From Nesterenkonia haasae (GTDB lineage: Bacteria > Actinomycetota > Actinomycetes > Actinomycetales > Micrococcaceae): a DNA stretch of 64,000 nt. The stretch is from NCBI RefSeq assembly GCF_010119385.1, contig NZ_VFIE01000019.1, positions 122,809 to 186,808 on the forward strand, written 5' to 3'. How positions within the stretch are numbered: the stretch's first letter is position 1; every line of letters begins with the position of its first letter. Below the pieces are notes generated by a model. The model saw nothing but the letters and a program-made list of their open reading frames with translations. It was not told the origin of the DNA and did not search any database. The position numbers and the translations under genes are program-made. Of the stretch, positions 25,936 to 34,716 are shown in pieces.

Positions 25936-26654
25936 GACTGGTCCCGTAGGGGGAAACTGGGTACCGCGAGTTCGGTGCGGATTTTGTATCGATCGCCTCG
26001 ATAGACCGAACGCACGTACTCGACGGGTCGGCCGGCCGAACTCTTTGACGTGCGTTCGAAGAGAAGAGCGGGGGAATGTTCGGCGACTCCGAGATCGCGG
26101 GCTTCCTGCGAATCGAGCACAGTGGGTTCGATGGTCTGCACACTCTCGGCTACGGTTATGCCGCATTGTTCGTAGAGGAGCTCATAGAACGACCGGTCGT
26201 CAAGATCTGCCGCTTGGAGGTTGGGGAGGAGCTTGCGGGGAATGGAGAGTTCCTCCAGAGCCAGCGGCTCATCGTCAGCTAGCCGGAGTCGAGTGACTGT
26301 CACGATCTCCTCCTCATCTGGAAGTTGCAGCTGACGCCCAATTCGTGGTCCCGCAGCCGAGACGTCGAAGGCCAAAGTGCGCGCACCAGGCTGCATACCG
26401 CGGGCGCGCATGTCCTCGGTGAAAGAACTGGCCACCAGCCCTTGGTCCAACTTGGGCCCGATGGCGAAGACCCCCGCACCAGGACGACGCCGAGCTGCCC
26501 CACGAGCGACAAGCTCGTCTATAGCGCGCCTTAGGGTCATGCGTGAAACTCCGAGCTGTTGCGCCAATTGGCGTTCAGGCGGAAACGCTTCGCCGGCGGA
26601 CATAGTTTCCATCCGGTCTAGAAGTCGGTCGCGTATGGCGTGGTACTTGGTCAC
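25932..26654 (-). CDS. GntR-family regulator, HutC/UTRA type (NagR-like)
   Basis: 240 residues. The winged HTH is AFPPERQLAQQLGVSRMTLRRAI (about 22-44 as two blocks), and the C-terminal UTRA effector domain shows LALEELSIPRKLLP and RTSKSSAGRPVEYVRSVYRGDRYK. Such proteins bind sugar phosphates; GlcNAc-6-phosphate or glucosamine-6-phosphate is expected here. It is the first gene of the leftward operon and divergent from nagA, so one operator in the 93-base gap could control both sides. Confidence 0.9.
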   Translation of the reverse strand: MTKYHAIRDRLLDRMETMSAGEAFPPERQLAQQLGVSRMTLRRAIDELVARGAARRRPGAGVFAIGPKLDQGLVASSFTEDMRARGMQPGARTLAFDVSAAGPRIGRQLQLPDEEEIVTVTRLRLADDEPLALEELSIPRKLLPNLQAADLDDRSFYELLYEQCGITVAESVQTIEPTVLDSQEARDLGVAEHSPALLFERTSKSSAGRPVEYVRSVYRGDRYKIRTELAVPSFPLRDQS

Positions 26655-26688
26655 GGCTCCATTGAGTCATAGGTCACTAACAAAATCA

Positions 26689-26701
26689 AGACCAATGGAC
26701 T
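26689..26701. promoter_or_regulatory. Candidate NagR-type operator between gntR and nagA
   Basis: AGACCA, one base, TGGACT: an imperfect inverted repeat (one mismatch) resembling the TGGTCTAGACCA sites of NagR/DasR. It adjoins a TAGATT that could be the nagA -10. Confidence 0.45.
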
Positions 26702-26747
26702 AGATTTGTATCGAACGCAGATTTCTTCAGCAAGCGGAGAGGACGCA

Positions 26748-27923
26748 GTGGACCAGATCATCCGAGCAGATGCGGCACTGAGGCCCGATGGGTCCATCGG
26801 ACCCTGGTGGGTGCGCGTCTCAGGTGGTGTCATCCTCGAAGCACAAGGAGGGGATCCCCCCGAGCAGGCCGATCTTCACGTCCGGGATGGAGTCTTGAGC
26901 CCTGGTTTCGTAGATGTGCATGTTCATGGTGGTGGTGGAGCTGATTTCACCGAGGGCGCCGATGCCGGCAGGACCGTGATTGCGGCTCACCGGGCCCACG
27001 GAACTACGACGATGGTCGCGTCACTGGTCAGTGCTCCCGTCGATGACCTGCTCGTTCAGACGGAGAAGCTCAGGCCGCTGGTAGATTCTTCTGAGCTGGC
27101 GGGGGTCCATTGGGAAGGACCGTGGCTCAGCAACGAGCATCGGGGGGCACACGATCCCGAAGTGCTCACAGCCCCCACCGTCCAGCAGATTTCAGCACTG
27201 ATCGGGCACCCGGCGGCGCAACTGGTCCGCTATGTGACCCTCGCTCCAGAACTCGACAATGGTATTGAAGCCACAAGAGAGCTGACCAATCACGGGATAA
27301 CCGTTGGAGTCGGCCACACCAATGCCAGTCACGCAGTGACCTCCCAGGCCCTGACAGCTGGGGCCACAGCAGCTACTCACCTCTTCAACGGGATGAGACC
27401 GCTGCATCACCGAGAGCCTGGCCCAGCGGTGGCGTTACTGCACCACGCGGAGGCTTTTCTGGAGATCATCGCCGACGGTGTCCACCTCCACCCAGCGGTC
27501 ATCCGGCACGCCTGGGCGTCCGCGCAGGCTCGTGGCGGTTCGCGGCGCATTGTGCTGGTCTCCGATGCAATGGCCGCTGCTACCGCGCACGATGGCGACT
27601 ACGTACTGGGCAACCTGCCAGTTCGGGTCACCCGCGGCACGGCGCGGCTGCTGACTGACGGCGGGGAGGAAACATCGATCGCTGGCTCGACGCTGACCAT
27701 GGAGGCAGCGATGCGGTATTGCATTCGCAAGGCAGACATCCCTGCCGAAGACGCACTCTCTGCTGCCACTGCGCACCCGGCGGCCATGTTGGGTCTTGAG
27801 AACGTCGGAAGCCTCCGCCCCGGTTCACGAGCAGACATGGTCCTCCTGAACTCCTCCTGGAAGGTGCGGCGAGTCATGCGTGCCGGCCAGTGGCTGACCC
27901 GCGGACTCGAGGGGACATCCTGA
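26748..27923 (+). CDS. nagA: N-acetylglucosamine-6-phosphate deacetylase
   Basis: 391 residues. Metal and active-site motifs of the amidohydrolase family are present: FVDVHVHGGGG, VHWEGPWLS (Glu), VGVGHTNAS (His), THLFNGMRPLHHR (His) and VLVSDAMAA (catalytic Asp). It removes acetate from GlcNAc 6-phosphate to give glucosamine 6-phosphate for NagB. The GTG start at 26748 is chosen because GGAGAGG lies six bases upstream; an ATG fourteen codons earlier has no ribosome binding site. It is divergent from the gntR-anmK-SSF-murQ operon. Confidence 0.93.
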   Translation: MDQIIRADAALRPDGSIGPWWVRVSGGVILEAQGGDPPEQADLHVRDGVLSPGFVDVHVHGGGGADFTEGADAGRTVIAAHRAHGTTTMVASLVSAPVDDLLVQTEKLRPLVDSSELAGVHWEGPWLSNEHRGAHDPEVLTAPTVQQISALIGHPAAQLVRYVTLAPELDNGIEATRELTNHGITVGVGHTNASHAVTSQALTAGATAATHLFNGMRPLHHREPGPAVALLHHAEAFLEIIADGVHLHPAVIRHAWASAQARGGSRRIVLVSDAMAAATAHDGDYVLGNLPVRVTRGTARLLTDGGEETSIAGSTLTMEAAMRYCIRKADIPAEDALSAATAHPAAMLGLENVGSLRPGSRADMVLLNSSWKVRRVMRAGQWLTRGLEGTS

Positions 27924-27973
27924 GGAAGCTTCCAGCGGCCACAGCTGACGTCTGGGGACACCAGAGATGAGGT

Positions 27974-28450
27974 TCAGCCGACTCGCAACGTCCAGGCGGC
28001 AGAACTGGGTCCGATGACGATTTCTTCAGGATCAGCGCCGAGCCTCATCCGTGATGTCAGTGACGCTGCCAAGACAGCGTGGATGAGCCGAGTGGGCCTC
28101 ACCGCGGCTCTCTCCGGTGACACAACACTCGTCATGGCGGCCGGGAACATGTCGCGTGTGACCGTTATCGCGCGGTGCTCGGGCGCCAGCAGAATGACAT
28201 TCTCAACCGAATCGGCTCCCACACCGCGTCCCTCCAAGACGCCCACCGTGCGATCCAGCAGCTCAGTAGAACTAGTACACGCGGTGCCGGGCCGCCCATT
28301 GCTCGCCACAGACCAACCCACACTTGTGGCTCGCACACTCAGCGCTGGAGTGATTCTGGTGAGCAGGCGAGCCACAAGCGGTTTGGCGTAGGCGGTTCCG
28401 AGGACCGGGCCCGCCCAATCCTGCGGCGCCACTCCACACGCCCCGCACAT
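27974..28450 (-). CDS. Small protein of unknown function starting MCGACG
   Basis: 158 residues, family not recognised. It begins MCGACGVAPQDWAGPVLG, with a CxxC pair at residues 2 and 5, and has one further Cys near residue 58. No transmembrane segment is evident; the later part has beta-rich stretches such as ENVILLAPEHRAITVTRD and ADPEEIVIGPSSAAW. Its ATG overlaps the stop of the preceding dehydrogenase gene by one base, so it is the last gene of the six-gene operon. The paired N-terminal cysteines could bind a metal. Function unknown; context suggests a role in the same catabolic route. Confidence 0.7.
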   Translation of the reverse strand: MCGACGVAPQDWAGPVLGTAYAKPLVARLLTRITPALSVRATSVGWSVASNGRPGTACTSSTELLDRTVGVLEGRGVGADSVENVILLAPEHRAITVTRDMFPAAMTSVVSPERAAVRPTRLIHAVLAASLTSRMRLGADPEEIVIGPSSAAWTLRVG

Positions 28451-29235
28451 CAGAGCATCACATCTCCACTGTTGGGCCCTAGGGTCTGGCCAACATAGAT
28501 GTTGCCTCCTGGAGACGAAGCGAGCATCACTGCAGTCGGAGCCACTTCATCCACAGTGCCGAACCGTCCCAAGGGAAGCTCCGCGCGCTTCTCAGCTTTC
28601 CACTCCTCGCTGATCCCAGCGACCATCGGGGTCTCAATTGGCCCGGGAGCTATGGCGTTGACCAGCACCCCCTGTGCAGAGACCTCCATGGCCAGGGACT
28701 TAGTCATCGCGATGACTCCGGCCTTGGCCGCTGCGTAGTGCGCCATCCCCGAACCCCCTTTCTGCCCGAGTTGGGAAGCCACATTGATGATCCGGCCATC
28801 GCCGCGCGCGAGCATCCCCTTCAGCACTGCTCGGTTGAGCAGAAACACGCTCGTGAGATCCACCGACAGGGTCTCCTCCCACGTGGCCAAACTCATCTGC
28901 TCCACCGGTGATTCGGTGAGGATGCCGTGTGAGGTCACCAGAATGTCGATTCGGCCCAGAACGGTGATGGCCTCATCCACCCCTGCTATCACGGAGTCTT
29001 CAGATGCGGCGTCGAACACCACCGGCACTGAGTCCGGTCCGATGGTGCGGTTCAGCGATTCGGACACTGCCACCACTCGCGGTGAACGGTCGGCCAAGGC
29101 GACCCGGGCTCCGGCGGAGCGGAGGTGGGCTGCGATTGCTTCACCGATTCCGCTGGCGGCTCCGGTGACCAGGGCAGTGCGTCCTTGCAGGACGCTGCCA
29201 TAGTTGGGGACTTGCGGGGTGGGTGCGACGTTCAT
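28450..29235 (-). CDS. SDR-family oxidoreductase
   Basis: 261 residues, classical SDR. The cofactor loop is TGAASGIGEAIA (about 25-36), followed by ADRS, which suggests NAD(H) preference. VTSHGI and the catalytic Ser, Tyr and Lys (NVASQLGQ, HYAAAKAG) are present. The start at 29235 is chosen because the homology begins just after it; an extension upstream would run into the neighbouring gene. It lies five bases after the first dehydrogenase and one base before the small MCGACG protein. The alcohol or ketone substrate is unknown. Confidence 0.88.
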   Translation of the reverse strand: MNVAPTPQVPNYGSVLQGRTALVTGAASGIGEAIAAHLRSAGARVALADRSPRVVAVSESLNRTIGPDSVPVVFDAASEDSVIAGVDEAITVLGRIDILVTSHGILTESPVEQMSLATWEETLSVDLTSVFLLNRAVLKGMLARGDGRIINVASQLGQKGGSGMAHYAAAKAGVIAMTKSLAMEVSAQGVLVNAIAPGPIETPMVAGISEEWKAEKRAELPLGRFGTVDEVAPTAVMLASSPGGNIYVGQTLGPNSGDVML

Positions 29236-29240
29236 CCTGC

Positions 29241-30011
29241 TTAACCTCTCATCGCGACTGTGAGGCCGCCATCGACTGTGAGTTCTTGTCCAGTGAGATA
29301 GCTGGCATGGTCGGAAAGGAGGAAACCGATGACGCTGGCGACCTCCTCCGGTTTCCCGACCCTTCCCCACGGAATGTAGTCCCCCGCAGCTTTGAGCCCT
29401 TCGCGGCCCAAAGAGTTCACCGAATCCAGCGACTGTGGCGTCTCAATTAGGCCTGGGATCACCGCATTGGCGCGGATCCCTTGTGGACCAAACTCCACGG
29501 CAAGGCTGCGGGTCAATCCGATCACACCGGCTTTGGCGGCAGCATAGTGGGCATGTTCGGCCCAGCCGTAGTACCCGCCGACGATCGAGGAGGTTGCCAC
29601 AATGGAGCTGCCGCGCGCTAAATGCGGGAGGCTGGCGCGCACCAGGCGCATCACACCATGGAGGTCCACCTGCAGCAGCTCGTCCCAGCTGGCGTCGTCC
29701 ATTTGACCCATCGGCGCTTGTCGCAGGATGCCTGCATTGGCGACCACATGGGTGACGGCACCAAAGTGTTCCACCGCTGAATGGATGAACACGTCGACCG
29801 ACTCGGTAGAGCTGACATCGAGGTCAAGGATCACGCCCTCACCTCCGGCTGCGGTCACCAAGTCCAGTGTGTGCTGCGGGTCGTGCGGATCTTTGGCGAA
29901 GTGCCCGATGACCACCTTGTGGCCTTGGCGGGCAAGGAATTCTGCCGTGGATCGACCGATCCCGGAGGCTGCACCGCTAATAACCGAGACGGGTGGATGG
30001 TGAATACTCAT
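29241..30011 (-). CDS. SDR-family oxidoreductase
   Basis: 256 residues, classical SDR with SGAASGIGRSTAEF (about 12-25), VVANAGIL, the catalytic Ser in ATSSIVGG, and Tyr and Lys in HYAAAKAG. IPGLIETPQSLD is the substrate loop. It follows the MFS gene by a single base and precedes a second SDR gene by five, so the pair could carry out successive or opposite steps on one substrate. Confidence 0.88.
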   Translation of the reverse strand: MSIHHPPVSVISGAASGIGRSTAEFLARQGHKVVIGHFAKDPHDPQHTLDLVTAAGGEGVILDLDVSSTESVDVFIHSAVEHFGAVTHVVANAGILRQAPMGQMDDASWDELLQVDLHGVMRLVRASLPHLARGSSIVATSSIVGGYYGWAEHAHYAAAKAGVIGLTRSLAVEFGPQGIRANAVIPGLIETPQSLDSVNSLGREGLKAAGDYIPWGRVGKPEEVASVIGFLLSDHASYLTGQELTVDGGLTVAMRG

Positions 30012-30012
30012 C

Positions 30013-31410
30013 TCAGTTAGCCTTCACTGCCTCGGCGACGTCGTCTGTAGGCCGCAGTGCGGGGATGGGCACTTCTTCACGGGGCACGTCAGTGTCGACT
30101 TTCTTGGCGGCGAGCATCACCAGACCCGACACGAAGGTCCCGATAGCTCCCACCAACAGTGCTGCAGTGGAGAACTCGAAGGAGGCGGCCACCACAGCGG
30201 TAAGGATGAATCCGCCGATCACCGCACCAGGCTGGCTGAACGCACTGATGAAAGCTGAGCCGGTCGCTCGGCAGTCAGCGTCGTAGCATTCGGCCTGGAA
30301 GTACATAATCGCGGCATAGGGCCCCAGCAGGAAGAACAGCCCGATCATGTACAGCGGCAGAACGAATGCCGGGTCATTCGGTCCTAGCATCATCACTGCG
30401 AAGGCGATGCCGGCGATCAGCCACCCCACGACGACTACGTTTTTGCGGCCGAACTTGTCGCCCAAGAATCCGTGGGTGAGGTAGCCGAGGGCGCCGACAA
30501 GGTTCGCGCCGACGATCATCAGCAGTGCACTATCAGCGTCCACTCCTTTTCCGGATTCTAGAACCGAGGTCCCGAGGACTGAGAATGTGGCGATTCCAAA
30601 CCAATTTAATGTCCAGGCCAATGAGAGCACAATGGTGTTGCGGCGGTGTTTTCCGTTGAAGATGCGCTTCAGCGGCACCTCTTTCTCCACGCGTAGGCCG
30701 GTGGCGGCCGAGAGTGCCTCTGCCTCCTCTGCCTGGCCTGACTTCCGGAGGTTACGAATACGCTTCATGGTGGTGAACTGCGGTGTCTCTTTGAGCAGGA
30801 ACCAAATGAGGGCGAAGACGATGATCGAGGGAATGATCGAGAGCAGGAAGGCGATCCGCCAGTTCTCAGCGCCGAACCAGTAACTGGTCAATGCCACAAA
30901 CCCGGCTGCCAGCAATGCGCCTACGGGCCAGCCGGACTGCACCAGCGAATAGAAGAAGCCCTGGTTGCGCTTAATCTTCTTGGACTCTGTCTGGGCGAAG
31001 ACCTCGTTGAGATAAGTGCCGTTGACGTTCTGCTCGGCAAGTCCGAGACCGGTGAAGCCCCTGACCGCGACCACGGAGGTCGCTCCTTGGACAGCAGCGG
31101 TGGCGACGCCGGCGATTGCCGTGCCTCCTACCGAGGCCATCATGCCTTTGCGCCGGCCCATGCGGTCAACCAGCGGTCCGAAGATAATGATGACCACGAA
31201 GATCGCCGCACTGGCCAAGGTGGAGACCAGTAACGCGAAGCTCTGCGTCCATCCGAATGACTCCTCAATGCGCGGCAGGAGCGTGCCGAAGAGGATGTAG
31301 TCGTAGACGGCGATGCTCCATGCCACAAAGCAGATGATCGTGACGATCACCGTCTGTTTCGCGGGGATCTTCGCCATGGGTTTGGGTTGCTCAACTGTGG
31401 GTGTCGACAT
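30013..31410 (-). CDS. MFS transporter, metabolite:proton symporter type
   Basis: 465 residues with about twelve hydrophobic segments. FGPLVDRMGRRKGMM is the MFS motif between TM2 and TM3, and its counterpart in the second half is FLGDKFGRKNVVVVG. The fold resembles sugar/aromatic-acid:proton symporters. It lies between the CE4 hydrolase and two dehydrogenases and probably imports the compound this operon degrades. GAGGACC lies upstream of the ATG as ribosome binding site. Substrate unknown. Confidence 0.87.
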   Translation of the reverse strand: MSTPTVEQPKPMAKIPAKQTVIVTIICFVAWSIAVYDYILFGTLLPRIEESFGWTQSFALLVSTLASAAIFVVIIIFGPLVDRMGRRKGMMASVGGTAIAGVATAAVQGATSVVAVRGFTGLGLAEQNVNGTYLNEVFAQTESKKIKRNQGFFYSLVQSGWPVGALLAAGFVALTSYWFGAENWRIAFLLSIIPSIIVFALIWFLLKETPQFTTMKRIRNLRKSGQAEEAEALSAATGLRVEKEVPLKRIFNGKHRRNTIVLSLAWTLNWFGIATFSVLGTSVLESGKGVDADSALLMIVGANLVGALGYLTHGFLGDKFGRKNVVVVGWLIAGIAFAVMMLGPNDPAFVLPLYMIGLFFLLGPYAAIMYFQAECYDADCRATGSAFISAFSQPGAVIGGFILTAVVAASFEFSTAALLVGAIGTFVSGLVMLAAKKVDTDVPREEVPIPALRPTDDVAEAVKAN

Positions 31411-31464
31411 CAGTGGTCCTCATTCCGGGGCAAGGGGGCGGGATTTCTTAGGGGTGGGGAGGGG

Positions 31465-32352
31465 TTAGCCATGGCGCGGTGAGCGCTTCATGAAGTCATC
31501 GGCGATCGTGTCGAACTGGGCCCATTTGATGCCCTCATGGGAGTTGATGTGCTCAATCAGCCGCTCGAGCATCAGCAGCACCTGCGGGCGTCCGGAGACG
31601 TCCGGGTGGATGGTGATGGTGAAGACCGCATAGTCGCTCTCCCGATAGACCCAGTCGAACTGATCGCGCCACATCTCTTCGATGTGCCGGGGATTGACGA
31701 AACCATGGCTGTTGGGGCTTCCCTTGATGAACATCATGGGTGGCAAGTCATCCAGGTACCAGGAGGCGGGGATTTCGACCAGGTCTGTTTCTTCACCGCG
31801 GATGAGTGGTTTCATCCAGCTGCTTGCGGGCTTGTCGTAATTGATCTTGGACTGTTCCCAGTTGTCGCCGACGCGCACGTAGTAGGGCTCAAAGTCCCGG
31901 TGCATCAGGGAGTGGTCGTACTTGATGCCCTGTTCGAGCAGCAGCTCGTTGGTGACGGTTGAGAACTCCCACCAGGGTGCGACGTAGCCGGTGGGGCGTC
32001 GCCCGCTGCGCTTTTCGATGAGGTCGATGCAGTAGGTGAGAATCTCGGTCTCTTGGTCACGTGTCATAGCGATCGGGTTCTCGTGGCTGTAGCCGTGAAC
32101 TCCGATCTCGTGGCCTGCGGCCACAACCTGGTCGAACTGTTCTGGGAAGGTCTCAATGGAATGGCCTGGCCAAAACCAGGTGGAGGGCAAGTCGTATTTC
32201 GCCAGCAGGTTGTTCAGCCGGGGCACGCCGACTTCTCCGGCGAATATGCCGCGGGAGATGTCTCCTGGGGAGTCCTCACCACCGTAGGATCCCAACCAGC
32301 CGCCGACGGCGTCGACGTCGATTCCCAGTGCTACATAGATTTCTTTCGCCAT
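31465..32352 (-). CDS. CE4-family hydrolase, HP0310/cyclic-imidase-like
   Basis: 295 residues, no signal peptide, so probably cytoplasmic. The metal triad of the family is visible: Asp in [14 protein letters not shown] and two His in [14 protein letters not shown] (about 101 and 105). [29 protein letters not shown] and [13 protein letters not shown] follow, a pattern I recognise from Helicobacter HP0310 (PgdA-like) and related cyclic imide hydrolases. This subgroup is poorly tied to peptidoglycan. An asparaginase gene lies 68 bases upstream, so hydrolysis of a cyclic imide or other amide is attractive but unproven. Confidence 0.85.
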   Translation of the reverse strand: MAKEIYVALGIDVDAVGGWLGSYGGEDSPGDISRGIFAGEVGVPRLNNLLAKYDLPSTWFWPGHSIETFPEQFDQVVAAGHEIGVHGYSHENPIAMTRDQETEILTYCIDLIEKRSGRRPTGYVAPWWEFSTVTNELLLEQGIKYDHSLMHRDFEPYYVRVGDNWEQSKINYDKPASSWMKPLIRGEETDLVEIPASWYLDDLPPMMFIKGSPNSHGFVNPRHIEEMWRDQFDWVYRESDYAVFTITIHPDVSGRPQVLLMLERLIEHINSHEGIKWAQFDTIADDFMKRSPRHG

Positions 32353-32420
32353 GTTGCTCGTCCTCTTTCTCTACTCGTACTTCTCGGTTGATGTGTTTCT
32401 GGTCTGTCTCGGCGCACCTA

Positions 32421-33428
32421 TTAGTTCGCGCTGTGGACCCAGCGCTGAAGCCGGTCTCTCGCTTGGTCTTGCGGATAGGCGCTCAGAATCAGTGCCAGCA
32501 GGACACGCGCTTGGGTCCCCGGCAGGTCACCCAGCGCAACGGCGCCGGCTTGGAGGGCGTCTACCGCTCCCCCACCGCTGTAGATCGCGGCGACGGAGCC
32601 GCCGAACGTTCTGGTGGAAAGACCCACCACGACGCCGCTCCGGGTTGCCTCACCGATGGCCTCCACCAATGCGTTTCCCGGGTTGCCTGCACCGCCACCG
32701 AGGACGATGACACCTGAGGCGCCAGCCTCAACAGCACTGCGCATGAGAGCGCCGTCCGCCCCTGGGTAGCTAAGGATCATGTCCACCCGCTGCTCTTGCA
32801 GCACTTCGGCAGTTTCTGTCAGCGAGGGCATGCGTCGCGGTCCAAAGAAGTACTGCGGTGTGCCCTCGAGGATGCGGCCCAGTGCACCGCCTCGAGGAGG
32901 TTGAAACGGCTGCATTGATGACGTGTGCGCCTTCCGCAGTGGCAGCGCTGCGTGAATTTCCTCACCGAAGACCAAGAGCACTCCGTGACACCGTGAGGCC
33001 GGATTCGCCGCTACAAGGATCGCATCACGCAGGTTCCTCGGGCCGTCGCTGTCTGGATGGTCCGGGCTGCGTTGGGCTCCGGTAAAAACCACGGGTCGGT
33101 CGTCATCGTGAGTCAGCGCCAGCAGTGCCAGTGTTTCCTCCATGGTGTCAGTGCCATGGGTGACGACCACACCATCGACGTCGCTTCGTCTCAGGAGCTC
33201 CCTGACAGCGCCCTCAATTCTGCCGAGGTCGGCAAACGTGAAGTTGAAGGAGTTCTCCACAGTGACGTCTTGGGTCTCGATCTCAATCTCGGTGAGCAGA
33301 TCAGCCAGTGCATGTTCCTTCAACGCGGAGATAAGCTGCGCGGCCGAGTCACTGGCGCGTGATCCCCCAGTGGCGCTCTCCCGGGAGGAGATGGTGCCAC
33401 CGGTGGCGAGAAGGACGATGCGGGACAA
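32421..33428 (-). CDS. Asparaginase-family amidohydrolase
   Basis: 335 residues. RIVLLATGGTISSRES holds the first catalytic Thr (about 13), and GVVVTHGTDTMEETL the second Thr-Asp pair; the C-terminal half shows VDMILSYPGADGAL and GVIVLGGGAGNPG. It hydrolyses a side-chain amide such as asparagine, or a related half-amide, releasing ammonia. The TTG start at 33428 is preferred: GAGG lies five bases upstream and a TATAAG -10 box lies just before. A GTG 17 codons earlier falls within the -35 region. It opens the six-gene operon divergent from lacI. Confidence 0.85.
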   Translation of the reverse strand: MSRIVLLATGGTISSRESATGGSRASDSAAQLISALKEHALADLLTEIEIETQDVTVENSFNFTFADLGRIEGAVRELLRRSDVDGVVVTHGTDTMEETLALLALTHDDDRPVVFTGAQRSPDHPDSDGPRNLRDAILVAANPASRCHGVLLVFGEEIHAALPLRKAHTSSMQPFQPPRGGALGRILEGTPQYFFGPRRMPSLTETAEVLQEQRVDMILSYPGADGALMRSAVEAGASGVIVLGGGAGNPGNALVEAIGEATRSGVVVGLSTRTFGGSVAAIYSGGGAVDALQAGAVALGDLPGTQARVLLALILSAYPQDQARDRLQRWVHSAN

Positions 33429-33453
33429 GGGGGCCTCAATTCGTGTGACGTGG

Positions 33454-33500
33454 CTTATAGTCTCGATTCCATCACACACAATCGTTTACGGCAATCGTTT
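33454..33500 (-). promoter_or_regulatory. Promoter of the asparaginase operon with operator-like direct repeats
   Basis: Minus strand: TTGTGT (33476-33481), 16 bases, TATAAG (33454-33459). Two exact copies of CAATCGTTT on the plus strand (33479-33487 and 33492-33500) overlap or adjoin the -35 with a 13-base period. They are the best candidates for the divergent LacI-family regulator's site. Confidence 0.5.
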
Positions 33501-33590
33501 TCCTAGACTTTTGTGTAAATTGCTTGTAACAGCTTCCTGACCACTCTTGAGATCGGGTGGGGCGATAAGCTGACCGGGAAGGAGGTGCAG

Positions 33591-34622
33591 ATGGCACAGC
33601 AGAGGGCACGCGCGGTCACCCAACGGGGGCTTGCAGAGCTTGCGGGCGTCAGCGTGGCCACAGTGTCCAGAGTCCTAGGTTCTCCTCCGGAGCAGCGGCA
33701 CCGGTGGGCCGCTCCGGAGACCGTCCAGACCATCCTGTCTCTAGCCGAGAGCCACGGATATACGCGAAATCCTCATGCCGCTAGCCTGCGCACCTCCCGG
33801 TCAAACCTCGTCGGCGTGATGGTCCCTCGGTTGCAGGACTTCGTCCTGGCAACGATCTATGAGGGCATTGAAGAAGCTGCCATGGAGAACGGGATCAACA
33901 CCTACGTGATGAACTCCCTGGATGACACCGCACTGCAGCGCACCCGGACCCAGGCAATGTTGGAGCGGAGAGTCGATGGGCTGATCTTTGGTGACGCTCA
34001 TTTGGATGACACTTTCCTTGATGAGCTCCGGGAGCAGGGCGTCCCTTTAGTGCTGACTTCGCGTCGTCGTGACGGTCATGTGTCGGTGACCTGTGATGAT
34101 TACGTGGGTGGGCGCCTTGTGGCTGAGCATTTGTTGGAGCTCGGACGGACCGACGTCGTGGTTCTGGCGGGTCTGGAATTCGCGTCCACTGCCTATGACC
34201 GGACCCGCGGCCTGATTGACAGATTGGCCGAGGCCGGCATCGATGTGCCTCCGAGACAGATGATTTACCGCGGGTTCGACACCGCAGCAGGACGGCAGGC
34301 AATGCGGGAGATTCTCGAGGCCGGGACCCGCCCCAATGCGGTATTCGCCACCAACGATTTCGCGGCGATCGGCGCACTTGGCGTCCTTCAAGACCACGGA
34401 TTCTCAGTTCCCGAGGACGTCGCGCTGATTGGCTACAACGACACCCCCCTGGCCGAGTCGGTGGGAATCCCCATGACAACGATCCGCTCAAAGATGCACC
34501 TGATGGGCCGTGAAGCACTTCTGACTCTGCTGGCATTGCTCGCAGGCAAGGAAGTCCAGTCCCAAAAGCTCGAGCCGGAGCTCATTGTCCGGGCATCCTC
34601 GGCGGCGCGGGACATTACCTAA
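33591..34622 (+). CDS. LacI-family transcriptional regulator
   Basis: 343 residues. The N-terminal HTH shows TQRGLAELAGVSVATVSRVL and the hinge region NPHAASLRTSRSNLVGVMVP; the periplasmic-binding-protein-like domain follows (VFATNDFAAIGALGVLQ, IGYNDTPLAESVGIP). ATG at 33591 is chosen since AAGGAGG ends six bases before it; a GTG two codons upstream lies in that site. It is divergent from the asparaginase/CE4/MFS operon and most simply represses it until its substrate appears. Confidence 0.92.
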   Translation: MAQQRARAVTQRGLAELAGVSVATVSRVLGSPPEQRHRWAAPETVQTILSLAESHGYTRNPHAASLRTSRSNLVGVMVPRLQDFVLATIYEGIEEAAMENGINTYVMNSLDDTALQRTRTQAMLERRVDGLIFGDAHLDDTFLDELREQGVPLVLTSRRRDGHVSVTCDDYVGGRLVAEHLLELGRTDVVVLAGLEFASTAYDRTRGLIDRLAEAGIDVPPRQMIYRGFDTAAGRQAMREILEAGTRPNAVFATNDFAAIGALGVLQDHGFSVPEDVALIGYNDTPLAESVGIPMTTIRSKMHLMGREALLTLLALLAGKEVQSQKLEPELIVRASSAARDIT

Positions 34623-34716
34623 GGGTCAGTGAGCTCAGGCAAGCACTTTATCCCTGTTCAGGATGAATAGATGGGAGCGCATAAGAGAATGGCAGCAGCC
34701 ATTCCCCACATTCGAC

